From contig NZ_JAKVBC010000003.1 in NCBI RefSeq assembly GCF_022447245.1, positions 1 to 64,000 of the forward strand: DNA of 64,000 nucleotides. Direction: 5' to 3'. Positions 44,097 through 53,713 of the stretch are shown here, piece by piece. The DNA is from Kordia sp. Lineage in GTDB: Bacteria > Bacteroidota > Bacteroidia > Flavobacteriales > Flavobacteriaceae. Within the stretch, counting starts at the first letter, position 1, and each line of letters starts with the position of its first letter. A model generated the notes under the pieces. That model worked only from the letters and a program-made list of their open reading frames with translations. It ran no database searches and was not told the origin of the DNA. The position numbers and the translations under genes are program-made.

Positions 44097-44969
44097 TTAT
44101 CCTAACACTTCTGCTACTTTTTTACCAATCTCAGCTGGTGAATCCACTACATGAATTCCACACTCGCGCATGATTCTTTTCTTTGCTTCTGCAGTATCAT
44201 CTGCTCCACCTACGATTGCTCCAGCATGTCCCATGGTTCTACCTTTTGGTGCAGTTTCTCCAGCAATAAAACCAACTACAGGTTTGTTACTTCCGCTTTC
44301 TTTGTACCACTTAGCAGCATCAGCTTCTAATTGTCCACCAATTTCCCCAATCATTACTACACATGCAGTTTCATCATCATTGATTAATAACTCAACAGCT
44401 TCTTTTGTTGTAGTTCCGATGATTGGATCTCCCCCAATTCCTATAGCCGTTGTAATTCCTAATCCTTGTTTTACTACTTGATCGGCAGCTTCATAAGTTA
44501 AGGTTCCTGATTTAGAAACGATTCCTACTTTACCTTCTTTAAAAACAAATCCTGGCATGATACCGACTTTAGCTTCTCCTGGCGTAATTACACCTGGACA
44601 GTTAGGACCTACTAAACGACAGTCTTTATTTTCAATATATGCAGCAACTTTTGTCATATCTGCTACAGGAATTCCTTCTGTAATAGTGATGATTACCTTT
44701 ATTCCTGCATCGACAGCTTCCATAATTGCATCGGCAGCAAATGCTGGCGGCACAAAGATGATTGTAGTATCGGCAGCTACTTTTTCAACAGCTTCAGCAA
44801 CTGTATTAAAAACTGGTTTGTCTAAGTGTGTTTGTCCACCTTTTCCTGGAGTTACACCACCAACTACGTTAGTTCCGTACTCAATCATTTGACCTGCATG
44901 AAATGTTCCTTCACTTCCTGTAAATCCTTGAACAATTATTTTTGAATCTTTGTTTACTAAAACGCTCAT
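44097..44969 (-). CDS. sucD: Succinyl-CoA synthetase, alpha subunit
   Basis: The 290-residue TCA cycle enzyme subunit that carries the phosphohistidine and binds CoA. It shows MSVLVNKDSKIIVQGFTGSEGTFHAGQM, GGVTPGKGGQTH, the CoA-binding GPNCPGVITPGE, GIGGDPIIGTT, and the active-site histidine region MGHAGAIVGG. It is alone here; sucC must lie elsewhere. A -7-like element (CAAAAATA, 44993-45000) lies about 25 bases upstream of the start. Confidence 0.96.
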   Translation of the reverse strand: MSVLVNKDSKIIVQGFTGSEGTFHAGQMIEYGTNVVGGVTPGKGGQTHLDKPVFNTVAEAVEKVAADTTIIFVPPAFAADAIMEAVDAGIKVIITITEGIPVADMTKVAAYIENKDCRLVGPNCPGVITPGEAKVGIMPGFVFKEGKVGIVSKSGTLTYEAADQVVKQGLGITTAIGIGGDPIIGTTTKEAVELLINDDETACVVMIGEIGGQLEADAAKWYKESGSNKPVVGFIAGETAPKGRTMGHAGAIVGGADDTAEAKKRIMRECGIHVVDSPAEIGKKVAEVLG

Positions 44970-45072
44970 TTGATATTTGTTTTTTGGCTGAACAAAAATA
45001 GTTTTTTCTAAAGTATTTGTAAAGTATTTTTTGAGATTTATCTTGAAATATTTTACATACTTTTTAAAGCTA

Positions 45073-46014
45073 TTATTCTTCTAAATTTTCTATTCGTTTT
45101 ATCAATTCTGGAATTTGACGAATTGATGCAATTTCTTTGTATTTTTTTCTAAAATCATCCGCAGGTGTTCCAAAGTAACTTTTTCCTGCGTCTAGACTTT
45201 TACTTACGCCTGATTGTGCTGAAATAACTGACTTTGCTCCTATAGTGATTCCACTTGTAATTCCTACTTGTCCCCAAATAGTAACTTCGTCTTCAATAAC
45301 TACACAACCAGCAATTCCTGTTTGTGATGCGATCAAACATTTCTTTCCAATCACAGTATCATGCCCAACATGTACTTGATTATCAATTTTGGTTCCTTTT
45401 TTAATGGTTGTATCTCCTGTAACACCTTTATCAATTGTGCATAAAGATCCTAAATCAACATTGTCTTCTAATACAACACGTCCACCAGATTTTAGTTTAT
45501 CAAATCCTTCAGGGCGTTTTTTGTAATAAAAAGCATCTGCACCCAAAACCGTTCCTGAATGAATGGTTACATTATTTCCTATTACAGCATTGTCATAGAT
45601 TGCAACATTTGCATGAATCATACAATCATTTCCAATAGTTACATTGTTTCCAATAAAACAGTTCGGTTGAATTACAGTACGTTCTCCAATAGTTGCAGAT
45701 GGTGAAATTGACGCGGAAGCACTAACAAAAGGTCTAAAGTGATCTGTAAGCGTATTAAAATCTCTGAAAGGATCATCAGAAATTAATAATGCTTTGCCTT
45801 CTGGACATTCTACCTCTTTATTTATTAATACAATTGTAGCTTTTGACTCAAGGGCTTTGTCATAGTATTTTGGATGATCAACAAAGACAATATCTCCTGC
45901 TTCTACTACATGAATTTCATTCATTCCGTGTACTGGAAACGAATCGTCTCCAACATACGAAGTGTTGATGATTTCAGCTATTTCTTTAAGTGTGTGTATT
46001 CTAGGGAATTTCAT
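45073..46014 (-). CDS. LpxD-like acyltransferase, second paralogue
   Basis: A left-handed beta-helix acyltransferase of 313 residues, related to the LpxD at 48929 and with the same architecture: an N-terminal uridine-binding-like domain (about 1-100) and hexapeptide repeats (IGNNVTIGNDCMIHANVAIY, VLGADAFYYKK, QVHVGHDTVIGKKCLIASQTGIAG). The catalytic-type histidine in VGHD is kept, but the region that is [15 protein letters not shown] in LpxD reads HSGTVLGADAFYYKK here. Bacteroidota often carry this extra copy. It may act on lipid A or another surface sugar; the substrate is unproven. It is separated from efp by a terminator. Confidence 0.85.
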   Translation of the reverse strand: MKFPRIHTLKEIAEIINTSYVGDDSFPVHGMNEIHVVEAGDIVFVDHPKYYDKALESKATIVLINKEVECPEGKALLISDDPFRDFNTLTDHFRPFVSASASISPSATIGERTVIQPNCFIGNNVTIGNDCMIHANVAIYDNAVIGNNVTIHSGTVLGADAFYYKKRPEGFDKLKSGGRVVLEDNVDLGSLCTIDKGVTGDTTIKKGTKIDNQVHVGHDTVIGKKCLIASQTGIAGCVVIEDEVTIWGQVGITSGITIGAKSVISAQSGVSKSLDAGKSYFGTPADDFRKKYKEIASIRQIPELIKRIENLEE

Positions 46015-46055
46015 CTGTGGTTTTTTAGATTTAATCAGATGGTTTTTAAAAGAAA

Positions 46056-46082
46056 AAAGCGCAATGTATGAAATTGCGCTTT
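46056..46082 (-). terminator. Terminator of the lpx-efp operon
   Basis: AAAGCGCAAT (46056-46065) pairs with ATTGCGCTTT (46073-46082) around a 7-base loop. On the minus strand a T-run follows. It separates efp from the second lpxD-like gene. Confidence 0.82.
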
Positions 46083-46090
46083 ATGATTTT

Positions 46091-46657
46091 TTATTCTTTT
46101 ATACGTTCCATGTAGGTACCTTTTTCAGTCTCTACTTTGATTTTATCTCCTTCATTGATGAATAAAGGAACGTTTACTCTTGCTCCAGTTTCAACTGTTG
46201 CAGGTTTTGTAGCATTGGTTGCTGTGTTTCCTTTTACACCTGGTTCTGTGTGTGTTACTTCTAAAATAACACTTGCTGGCATTTCTACAGATAATGGCGC
46301 ACTATCTTCAGAATTGATTAGAATCTTAACATTTTCACCTTCTTTTAATAAATCTGGCGCATCTAAAGCAGATTTTTGAAGTGTAATTTGGTTGTAATCT
46401 TGTGTATTCATGAAGTGAAACGTATCACCGTCATTGTATAAATACTGGAATGTGTGTGTTTCTACGCGAACATCGTCAATTTTATGTCCAGCAGAAAATG
46501 TATTATCAATTACCTTCCCTGTAGTTACACTTTTTAATTTAGTACGTACAAACGCAGGTCCTTTTCCTGGTTTTACGTGTAAGAATTCAACAATTTTGTA
46601 AATATCGTGGTTGTAACGAATGCACAATCCTTTGCGAATATCTGAAGTACTTGCCAT
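46091..46657 (-). CDS. efp: Elongation factor P
   Basis: A 188-residue translation factor that relieves ribosome stalling at proline runs. It shows MASTSDIRKGLCIRYNHDIYKIVEFLHVKPGKGPAFVRTKLK, in which the loop lysine of PGKGPA is the usual modification site, then the OB domains (FMNTQDYNQITL, VKGNTATNATKPATVETGARVNVPLFINEGDKIKVET). Length normal. It is the last gene of the lipid A operon, 11 bases after lpxA. Confidence 0.95.
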   Translation of the reverse strand: MASTSDIRKGLCIRYNHDIYKIVEFLHVKPGKGPAFVRTKLKSVTTGKVIDNTFSAGHKIDDVRVETHTFQYLYNDGDTFHFMNTQDYNQITLQKSALDAPDLLKEGENVKILINSEDSAPLSVEMPASVILEVTHTEPGVKGNTATNATKPATVETGARVNVPLFINEGDKIKVETEKGTYMERIKE

Positions 46658-46668
46658 GTTTTAATGTT

Positions 46669-47454
46669 TTAATTTGATGTAATATAACCTTTCATGATAC
46701 CTCTATGCGAGTTTTTGATGAATTGTAAGATTTCATCACGCTCGGTAGTGGCTTCCATTTCTGCTTCAATAATTTCAGCAGCTTGAGTATTGTTGTAATT
46801 TTTTTGGTAGAGAATTCGGAAGATATTTTGAATCTCACGTATTTTTTCAGTGGTAAATCCGCGTCTACGCAATCCAACCGAATTGATTCCTACATACGAT
46901 AATGGTTCACGTGCTGCTTTTACATACGGAGGAACATCTTTACGAACTAATGAACCACCTGTTACAAACGCATGGTTTCCAATAGAACAGAATTGGTGTA
47001 CAGCTGTCATTCCCGCAAGAATTACATGATCTCCAACAGTAATGTGTCCTGCCAATGTACTATTGTTTGAAAAGATACAGTTATCACCTACAATACAATC
47101 GTGAGCAATATGGCAATACGCCATGATCAAACAATTTTTTCCAATCACCGTTTTCATACGATCTGAGGTTCCTTTGTTAATTGTAACACATTCACGAATA
47201 GTTGTGTTGTCACCTATTTCGGCTATGGTATCTTCTCCTTGATATTTTAAATCTTGTGGTGATGCAGATATTACGGCTCCGGGAAAGATGTTACAATTTT
47301 TCCCAATTCGCGCTCCTTCCATAATGGTTACGTTTGAACCGATCCAAGTTCCTTCTCCAATAATTACATTGTTATGGATGGTTGTAAACGGTTCCACAAC
47401 GACATTCTTTGCTATTTTTGCACCTGGATGAACGTATGCTAAAGGTTGATTCAT
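46669..47454 (-). CDS. lpxA: UDP-N-acetylglucosamine acyltransferase
   Basis: The first lipid A enzyme: it transfers a 3-hydroxyacyl chain to UDP-GlcNAc. 261 residues of hexapeptide left-handed helix (VHPGAKIAKNVVVEPFTTIHNNVIIG), the catalytic histidine region LIMAYCHIAHDCIVGDN, GHITVGDHVILAGMTAVHQFCSIG, and a C-terminal helical part (YVGINSVGLRRRGFTTEKIREIQNIFRILY). Located between lpxC/fabZ and efp, the usual order in Bacteroidota. Confidence 0.95.
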   Translation of the reverse strand: MNQPLAYVHPGAKIAKNVVVEPFTTIHNNVIIGEGTWIGSNVTIMEGARIGKNCNIFPGAVISASPQDLKYQGEDTIAEIGDNTTIRECVTINKGTSDRMKTVIGKNCLIMAYCHIAHDCIVGDNCIFSNNSTLAGHITVGDHVILAGMTAVHQFCSIGNHAFVTGGSLVRKDVPPYVKAAREPLSYVGINSVGLRRRGFTTEKIREIQNIFRILYQKNYNNTQAAEIIEAEMEATTERDEILQFIKNSHRGIMKGYITSN

Positions 47455-47514
47455 CTACTAGTTTTTAATTAATACTTTGAAATTGATCGTAAAATACGCT
47501 TTTTTTTTAAAGCC

Positions 47515-48936
47515 TTATTTTTTTACGATATCTTCTTCTTTTTTACGTGCGATTTGTGCCATTAGTTCTGCTTCTGCAACTAATTTACCGTTAGCGTAAG
47601 CATAGGCTTGCATGTGGCAAATTCCTCTACGAATTGGCGTAATTAAATCGGCTTTGAATATTAAGGTATCACCTGGAACTACTTTTTGTTTGAACTTTAC
47701 TTTATCAATTTTCATAAAGAACGTTAAGTAGTTTTCAGGATCTGGAACTGTACTCAGTACTAGAATTCCTCCTGTTTGCGCCATCGCTTCAATTTGTAAA
47801 ACTCCCGGCATTACTGGTGCTCCTGGGAAATGTCCGACGAAAAACGGTTCGTTCATCGTTACATTTTTCACACCTACCACATGCTTATCAGATAATTCTA
47901 AAATTTTATCAACTAATAAAAATGGTGGTCTGTGTGGTAACATTGCCATGATTTGATTGACATCCATTAAAGGCGTTTGGTGCAAATCATACGTTGGAAC
48001 TTTGTTACGCTTTTCTATTTTGATGATTTTAGATAGTTTCTTTGCAAATTGCGTGTTTACATAGTGTCCAGGCTTATTTGCAATTACTTTTCCACGGATG
48101 CGTGTTCCTACCAATGCTAAGTCACCAATAACATCTAATAGTTTGTGACGTGCAGCTTCGTTTGGATGATGCAGGGTTAAGTTATCTAAAATTCCATTTG
48201 GTTTTACTGCGATATTATCTTTTCCGAATGCAACTCGAAGTTTGTCCATTGTTTCTAGAGATAATTCTTTATCAACATATACAATCGCATTGTTTAAGTC
48301 ACCTCCTTTGATAAGTCCATGTTCTAATAACATTTCTAGTTCGTGTAAGAAACTAAAGGTTCTAGAACTTGCAATATCTCGTTTGAAGTCAGAAATATGT
48401 TTTAAAGTAGCATTTTGCGTCCCTAATACTTTCGTTCCGAAGTCTACCATAGTTGTTACTTGGTATTGATCGGAAGGAATGATTGTGATTTCACTACCTG
48501 TTTCTTCATCAATATAAGAAATAACATCTTTTACAATGTATTCTTCTCTTGGTTTGTCTTGTTCTACAATTCCAGCTTCTTCTAGAGCTTCCAAGAAAAA
48601 TTTTGCAGAACCGTCCATAATTGGTGGTTCTGAAGCATCTAATTCTATGCTTATATTGTCAATTTCCAAACCTACTAAAGCTGCTAATACATGCTCACAA
48701 GTTTGAATTTTAACACCTCTTTTTTCTAAAACAGTTCCACGCTGTGTATTTACTACGTAGTTTGCATCTGCTTCAATTATTGGACTTCCTTCAAGATCGA
48801 CTCTTACGAAAGTATATCCATGATTTTCTGGTGCAGGTTTAAAAGTTAAGGTAACTTCTTTTCCTGTGTGCAATCCAACGCCTTTTAGGGATACTTCTTT
48901 GGCGATGGTAGTTTGTTTAACAATAATTTCACTCAT
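47515..48936 (-). CDS. lpxC-fabZ: Bifunctional UDP-3-O-acyl-N-acetylglucosamine deacetylase / 3-hydroxyacyl-ACP dehydratase
   Basis: A 473-residue fusion characteristic of Bacteroidota. The LpxC part (1-315) has [19 protein letters not shown], the zinc ligands in [10 protein letters not shown] and [15 protein letters not shown], and the [17 protein letters not shown] loop. The FabZ part (about 325-465) has [40 protein letters not shown] and [12 protein letters not shown]. It links lipid A deacetylation with fatty acid dehydration. It overlaps the lpxD 3' end by eight bases, so translation is coupled. Confidence 0.97.
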   Translation of the reverse strand: MSEIIVKQTTIAKEVSLKGVGLHTGKEVTLTFKPAPENHGYTFVRVDLEGSPIIEADANYVVNTQRGTVLEKRGVKIQTCEHVLAALVGLEIDNISIELDASEPPIMDGSAKFFLEALEEAGIVEQDKPREEYIVKDVISYIDEETGSEITIIPSDQYQVTTMVDFGTKVLGTQNATLKHISDFKRDIASSRTFSFLHELEMLLEHGLIKGGDLNNAIVYVDKELSLETMDKLRVAFGKDNIAVKPNGILDNLTLHHPNEAARHKLLDVIGDLALVGTRIRGKVIANKPGHYVNTQFAKKLSKIIKIEKRNKVPTYDLHQTPLMDVNQIMAMLPHRPPFLLVDKILELSDKHVVGVKNVTMNEPFFVGHFPGAPVMPGVLQIEAMAQTGGILVLSTVPDPENYLTFFMKIDKVKFKQKVVPGDTLIFKADLITPIRRGICHMQAYAYANGKLVAEAELMAQIARKKEEDIVKK

Positions 48937-49957
48937 TGTCGTTTATTTTTTTTTCTAATTGATTGATTGTTTTTGCAAGTTTTGGTAAGTTTTTAAAGTA
49001 CACATACGATTTGTTGTAATCTCCATAATTTAATGCTGGTGAACCTTGCAATGTTTCTCCATCTTTTACATTTCTACCAATTCCTGATTGTGCTTGGATG
49101 CGAACATTGTCACCAATAGTAATATGTCCAACAATTCCAACTTGTCCACCTATCATGCAGTTTTTTCCAATTTTGGTAGAACCTGCAATTCCTGTTTGCG
49201 CTGCAATTACGGTGTTTTCACCAATCTCTACATTGTGTGCAATTTGGATTTGATTGTCAAGCTTTACTCCTTTTCTAATGATTGTAGAACCTAAAGTTGC
49301 TCTATCGATCGTAGTTCCTGCACCAATATCAACATTGGCTTCTAAAATTACATTTCCAGTTTGTGGTACTTTTTGATACTCTCCTTTTTCATTTGGCGCA
49401 AAACCAAATCCGTCAGCACCAACAATCGCACCACTGTGGATTACGCAATTATCTCCAATGACTGATTCAGAATAAATTTTTGCACCTGCAAAGATAATTA
49501 CATTATTGCCGATAGTTACATTATCACCAATATATGCATTTGGATACACCTTTACGTAATCTCCAATGTTAACATTATCTCCCATGTATGAAAATGCTCC
49601 AAAGTACAATTCTTCTCCAAACGTAGCTGAATCCGATATAAAAGTAGGTTGTTCTATACCTACTTTATTCATTTTTACTTTATTGTAATATTCTAAAAGC
49701 TTGGAAAATGATTTGTACGCATCTTCTACTTTAATTAATGTAGTAGACAATTCTTCTTCGGGGGTAAAATCTTTATTTACAATGGTTATAGATGCACCTG
49801 TTCTGTAAATGTACTGTGTATATTTAGGGTTTGCTAAGAAAGTTAATGAACCTTCTGTGCCTTCTTCTATCTTAGAAAGTTTAGATACTTCCGCTTCTGG
49901 ATTACCTACGATATCTCCTTCTAAAATACCTGCTATTTGTGTCGCTGTAAACTTCAT
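48929..49957 (-). CDS. lpxD: UDP-3-O-(3-hydroxyacyl)glucosamine N-acyltransferase
   Basis: The third lipid A enzyme, 342 residues: an N-terminal uridine-binding domain ([42 protein letters not shown]), hexapeptide repeats, and the catalytic-type histidine in [24 protein letters not shown], plus [26 protein letters not shown]. It is the first lpx gene of the operon, 24 bases after the HD gene, and overlaps lpxC/fabZ. A second -7-like box (CAAAAGTA, 49963-49970) suggests an internal promoter. Confidence 0.95.
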   Translation of the reverse strand: MKFTATQIAGILEGDIVGNPEAEVSKLSKIEEGTEGSLTFLANPKYTQYIYRTGASITIVNKDFTPEEELSTTLIKVEDAYKSFSKLLEYYNKVKMNKVGIEQPTFISDSATFGEELYFGAFSYMGDNVNIGDYVKVYPNAYIGDNVTIGNNVIIFAGAKIYSESVIGDNCVIHSGAIVGADGFGFAPNEKGEYQKVPQTGNVILEANVDIGAGTTIDRATLGSTIIRKGVKLDNQIQIAHNVEIGENTVIAAQTGIAGSTKIGKNCMIGGQVGIVGHITIGDNVRIQAQSGIGRNVKDGETLQGSPALNYGDYNKSYVYFKNLPKLAKTINQLEKKINDNE

Positions 49958-49981
49958 TGCCGCAAAAGTATAAAAAAACTC

Positions 49982-51211
49982 CTAAAGTTTATCTTTTGGG
50001 AAACATATATAATATTTTGTCACGGGTTTTGAGAGCGCTTTCAAGTTTAATTGATCAGAAGCTTTGACCACATCTTGAATTTTTCCAGTTTTCATTAAGA
50101 TGTTTATATTCTGACTTGTGGTTTTGTATGCTTGGTTAGAAATTTCTCCAGAAAACACAAAATATGCCGATTCTTGCTTACTTATGTTATAGGTGTCCAT
50201 TAGTTTCTGTGTTTCGCTTTGAAGCTTTTTATTTGGTATTTTCTTGTTTTTGATTTTTATACCGAGTAAATCGCGGTTAATAATCATTTTACAAAGATTG
50301 GAAAGCACAAAATCTTCTTCTTTCATCCACTCTTTCATAGCAGAAACTATATCATAATCATCCAATTGCGCAAATCGATCTAAGACTTCAAAATTAAAAT
50401 CTTCAATAGAGATTTCATTCTGAATAAAAAACGATAACGCTGCACTTGCTTGTAAATTAACGCCTTGTGTGGTTAATTCCTTGGCTCTTTTTAATACTCT
50501 AATCAATAATTGTTCTGCAACCAAACTTGTTTTATGTAAGTATACTTGCCAATACATTAAACGTCTTGCTACTAAAAACTTTTCTACAGAATAAATTCCT
50601 TTCTCTTCTATAACCAATTCATCATCTACTACACTTAACATGGTAATAATACGCTCCGAGTTGATATTTCCTTCGGCAACTCCTGTATAAAAACTATCTC
50701 GCTTTAAATAATCAGCTCTATCCATATCAATTTGACCAGAAATTAACTGATACATAAATTTTCGAGGATAATTTCCTTTGAATATTTCAATAGCAAGCGT
50801 TAAACTTCCGTTAAATTCTTTATTCAATTGCTCCATAAGAAGCAGTGAAATTTCTTCATGATGCACATTATTTACAATGCTATGCTCCATAGCATGCGAA
50901 AAAGGTCCGTGACCAATATCATGTAATAATATAGCAACTAACAAAGCCTCTTTTACTTCTTCAGAAATCTCAACACCTTTAAAACAAAGCACTTGAATTG
51001 CTTTTTGCATAAGGTGCATACAACCTAATGCATGATGAAAACGTGTATGATGCGCGCCTGGATATACCAAATAAGACATTCCCATTTGTGAAATTCTCCT
51101 TAACCGTTGAAAATATTTATGCTCAATTAAATCAAAAATGAGCGGATTGGGAATTGTAATAAATCCGTAAATTGGGTCGTTTAAGATTTTAAGCTTATTT
51201 CTAGTATTCAA
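49982..51211 (-). CDS. HD-domain phosphohydrolase (dGTPase/SAMHD1-like)
   Basis: A 409-residue cytoplasmic metal-dependent phosphohydrolase. It shows FQRLRRISQMGMSYLVYPGAHHTRFHHALGCMHLM and the HD pair in ILLHDIGHGPFSHAMEHS, then SGQIDMDRADYLKRDSFYTG. These motifs are typical of the SAMHD1/YdhJ-type HD proteins that often precede lpxD in Flavobacteriaceae. dNTP hydrolysis is a family-based guess. It is the first gene of the lipid A operon, with a promoter at 51234-51263. Confidence 0.87.
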   Translation of the reverse strand: MNTRNKLKILNDPIYGFITIPNPLIFDLIEHKYFQRLRRISQMGMSYLVYPGAHHTRFHHALGCMHLMQKAIQVLCFKGVEISEEVKEALLVAILLHDIGHGPFSHAMEHSIVNNVHHEEISLLLMEQLNKEFNGSLTLAIEIFKGNYPRKFMYQLISGQIDMDRADYLKRDSFYTGVAEGNINSERIITMLSVVDDELVIEEKGIYSVEKFLVARRLMYWQVYLHKTSLVAEQLLIRVLKRAKELTTQGVNLQASAALSFFIQNEISIEDFNFEVLDRFAQLDDYDIVSAMKEWMKEEDFVLSNLCKMIINRDLLGIKIKNKKIPNKKLQSETQKLMDTYNISKQESAYFVFSGEISNQAYKTTSQNINILMKTGKIQDVVKASDQLNLKALSKPVTKYYICFPKDKL

Positions 51212-51233
51212 TAGTCTATTTTTAGAATAAGCA

Positions 51234-51263
51234 CAAATATAAGTACTATAAGTTCAAAACAAG
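51234..51263 (-). promoter_or_regulatory. Candidate promoter of the HD-lpxD-lpxC/fabZ-lpxA-efp operon
   Basis: On the minus strand TATATTTG (51234-51241) matches TAnnTTTG. A CTTG (51260-51263, coding strand) lies 18 bases upstream as a -33 element. It is 22 bases from the HD start codon, in the divergent spacer shared with porX. Confidence 0.5.
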
Positions 51264-51298
51264 ATACCTTACTAACAATTTACTAAATAAAGATTTAC

Positions 51299-52846
51299 AT
51301 GAGCGCATTCAAGATTCTTTGGGTTGATGATGAAATAGATTTATTAAAACCTCATATCCTCTTTTTACAGAAAAAAAATTACGAAGTTACTACCTGCACA
51401 AGTGGAACTGAAGCTATAGAAATGATTGATGAAGATAGCTATGATATTGTATTTTTAGACGAAAATATGCCTGGATTGACAGGAATTGAAACCTTATCAG
51501 AATTAAAAGCCAAACAAAACAATCTTCCTGTGGTGATGATTACCAAAAGTGAGGAAGAATATATCATGGAAGAAGCGATTGGTTCTAAGATTGCAGATTA
51601 TTTAATAAAACCTGTTAACCCAAATCAGATTTTATTGAGTTTAAAGAAAAACTTAGACCATTCTCGTTTGGTTTCTGAAAAAACAACCTCCAACTATCAG
51701 CAAGAATTTAGAAAAATTGCAATGGATATGGCAATGGTAAATTCTATTGATGAATGGATAGAATTGTATCAAAAACTGATTTATTGGGAATTGCAATTAG
51801 AAGATATTGAAGACACTGGAATGTTTGAAATTTTGGAATCTCAAAAAAATGAAGCTAATGTACAATTCGGGAAATTTATTGATAAAAATTATCCAGATTG
51901 GTTTGGCAATGAAGAAGCGCCAATTATGTCACATACTTTATTTAGAGAATTGGTTGTCCCTGAAATCAGCAAAGCGCAACCAACTTTATTAGTTGTCGTT
52001 GATAATTTACGATACGATCAATGGAAAGCTTTTGAACCTATTGTAAATACACATTATAAAAAGGAAAAAGAAGTTCCTTTTGTCAGCATTTTGCCTACAG
52101 CAACACAATATGCCCGAAATGCTATCTTTTCAGGTTTAATGCCATCAGATATGGAAAAATTACATCCAGAATACTGGAAAAATGACACTGATGAAGGCGG
52201 GAAGAATTTGCATGAAGATGATTTCCTGAAAGCGCAATTAAAACGTTTAGGACTTAATATTAAGCATGAATACCACAAAATTACCAGCTTAAAAGGAGGA
52301 AAGAAGCTCGCAGACAACTTTAAATCGCAAAAAGATAATGACTTAACAGTAGTCGTATATAACTTCGTAGACATGCTCTCACATGCTAAAACAGAAATGG
52401 AAGTTGTTAAAGAATTGGCTTCAAATGATAAAGCCTATCGTTCATTGACGCAAAGTTGGTTTAAAAATTCTCCTTTATTAGAGATTATTCAACAATCGCA
52501 ACGTTTAGGTTTTAAATTAATTATTACTACTGATCACGGCACTATTAATGTAAAACATCCTTCGAAAGTTGTGGGTGACAAGAATACCAGTTTGAACTTA
52601 CGCTACAAAACGGGAAGAAGTTTAACCTACGAACAAAAAGATGTGTTAGCGGCTAAAGATCCCAGAACCATTCACTTGCCAGCTATTAACATGAGTAGCT
52701 CATTCATATTTGCAAAGACAGATTTATTCTTCGCATATCCAAATAACTACAATCACTATGTAAGTTACTACAGAAATACCTACCAACATGGTGGAGTGTC
52801 TTTGGAAGAAATGATTATTCCGTTTGCAGTTTTATCGCCAAGATAA
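51299..52846 (+). CDS. porX: PorX-type response regulator with PglZ (alkaline phosphatase superfamily) domain
   Basis: A 515-residue regulator known from gliding and T9SS control in Bacteroidota. The receiver (1-120) has VDDE, the phosphoacceptor Asp54 in FLDENMPGLTG and Lys in MITKSEEE. A helical linker follows, then a PglZ-type domain (about 200-512) with VVVDNLRYDQWKAF, PTATQYARNAIFSGLMPSD, IITTDHGTINV and YQHGGVSLEEMIIPFAVL, which carry the metal-binding and nucleophile residues of the family. It probably responds to PorY and controls secretion genes. It is transcribed divergently from the lipid A operon; tsaE follows 88 bases downstream. Confidence 0.93.
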   Translation: MSAFKILWVDDEIDLLKPHILFLQKKNYEVTTCTSGTEAIEMIDEDSYDIVFLDENMPGLTGIETLSELKAKQNNLPVVMITKSEEEYIMEEAIGSKIADYLIKPVNPNQILLSLKKNLDHSRLVSEKTTSNYQQEFRKIAMDMAMVNSIDEWIELYQKLIYWELQLEDIEDTGMFEILESQKNEANVQFGKFIDKNYPDWFGNEEAPIMSHTLFRELVVPEISKAQPTLLVVVDNLRYDQWKAFEPIVNTHYKKEKEVPFVSILPTATQYARNAIFSGLMPSDMEKLHPEYWKNDTDEGGKNLHEDDFLKAQLKRLGLNIKHEYHKITSLKGGKKLADNFKSQKDNDLTVVVYNFVDMLSHAKTEMEVVKELASNDKAYRSLTQSWFKNSPLLEIIQQSQRLGFKLIITTDHGTINVKHPSKVVGDKNTSLNLRYKTGRSLTYEQKDVLAAKDPRTIHLPAINMSSSFIFAKTDLFFAYPNNYNHYVSYYRNTYQHGGVSLEEMIIPFAVLSPR

Positions 52847-52934
52847 TGTCAGAAATAATAGTGCACCAAGTGATTTTATAGGCATTTGCAGATTTTTTAG
52901 TACATTTGAGGAAAGCCTCAAAAATAAAATTTAA

Positions 52935-53342
52935 GTGAAAAAAGAATACAATCTTTCTCAAATCGATGAGATTGCGAAAGCTATTTTAGCGGAATCTGAG
53001 CATAAAATCATTACCTTTCACGGGGAAATGGGCGTTGGAAAAACAACACTCATAAAAGTACTCGCTAAGCAACTTGGCGTAAACGAGTTAACTAGTAGTC
53101 CAACCTTCTCTATTGTGAATGAATATCATGCACCGAATGATATTTTATACCATTTTGATTGTTACCGAATGGAAAATGAAGAAGAAGCCTATGATATAGG
53201 TATAGAAGATTACTTGTACAGTGATGCTTGGTGCTTTATAGAATGGCCAGAACGTATAAAAAATTTGTTACCAGAAGAAATTACCAAGGTCACTATTAAT
53301 AAAATTAATAAGAAATTACGTTCAATTCACCTAAAAAATTGA
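52935..53342 (+). CDS. tsaE: tRNA threonylcarbamoyladenosine biosynthesis ATPase
   Basis: A 135-residue P-loop ATPase of the TsaBDE complex that makes t6A37 in ANN-decoding tRNAs. It shows Walker A GEMGVGKTTLIKVLAKQLG, TSSPTFSIVNEYHA, the HFDCYRMENEEEA motif and the SDAWCFIEWPERI motif. It starts at GTG (52935), because no ATG precedes the conserved strand. It follows porX in the same direction; downstream lies the cassette array that separates it from the alanine dehydrogenase gene. Confidence 0.95.
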   Translation: MKKEYNLSQIDEIAKAILAESEHKIITFHGEMGVGKTTLIKVLAKQLGVNELTSSPTFSIVNEYHAPNDILYHFDCYRMENEEEAYDIGIEDYLYSDAWCFIEWPERIKNLLPEEITKVTINKINKKLRSIHLKN

Positions 53343-53517
53343 GCATTACAGCGAAAAACCAAAACTAAAACCATAAAATAAACCGAAAAGACTGACAAAT
53401 AAATGACTTTTGTTGTATATTGAATGAAAATTCTGATATTAATCAAAAGAGAAAAATTGATAAAAATACGGAGAAAATAAAATATGATAATTTTCTGAAA
53501 ATCACTTGTTTATTGGA

Positions 53518-53525
53518 TAAGTTTG
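53518..53525 (+). promoter_or_regulatory. -7 promoter box, cassette 1
   Basis: TAAGTTTG fits TAnnTTTG. A TTTTCTG element lies about 20 bases upstream. The same box recurs at 54345-54352 and 55165-55172, always 33-35 bases before the lipoprotein ATG and followed by a conserved (C)ATCGT.AAACTAAA leader. Confidence 0.65.
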
Positions 53526-53557
53526 CCATATCGTAAAACTAAAACCTAAAACAAAAA

Positions 53558-53713
53558 ATGAAATTAAGAAATTATTTATACGCAGCAGTAGTATTGACAT
53601 CAGTAACATTTGTGTCTTGTAACCCAGATAGCATTGCAGACGAAGACAACCCATACCAAACAGAGCAAAAAATCAAAAAAAAAGACGTCAAAATTCCTGG
53701 TCAAAACAACTAA
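53558..53713 (+). CDS. Cassette 1 small lipoprotein
   Basis: 51 residues: a lipoprotein signal peptide (LYAAVVLTSVTFVSC, acylated Cys21), then NPDSIADEDNPYQTEQ and a Lys-rich tail ending IPGQNN. The residues after the cysteine are nearly identical in the three copies. The acid-rich sequence after Cys (NPDSIADED) may favour export to the cell surface, as in lipoproteins of this phylum (inference). The membrane-protein gene starts inside it, overlapping by 80 bases in the +1 frame. Function unknown. Confidence 0.7.
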   Translation: MKLRNYLYAAVVLTSVTFVSCNPDSIADEDNPYQTEQKIKKKDVKIPGQNN

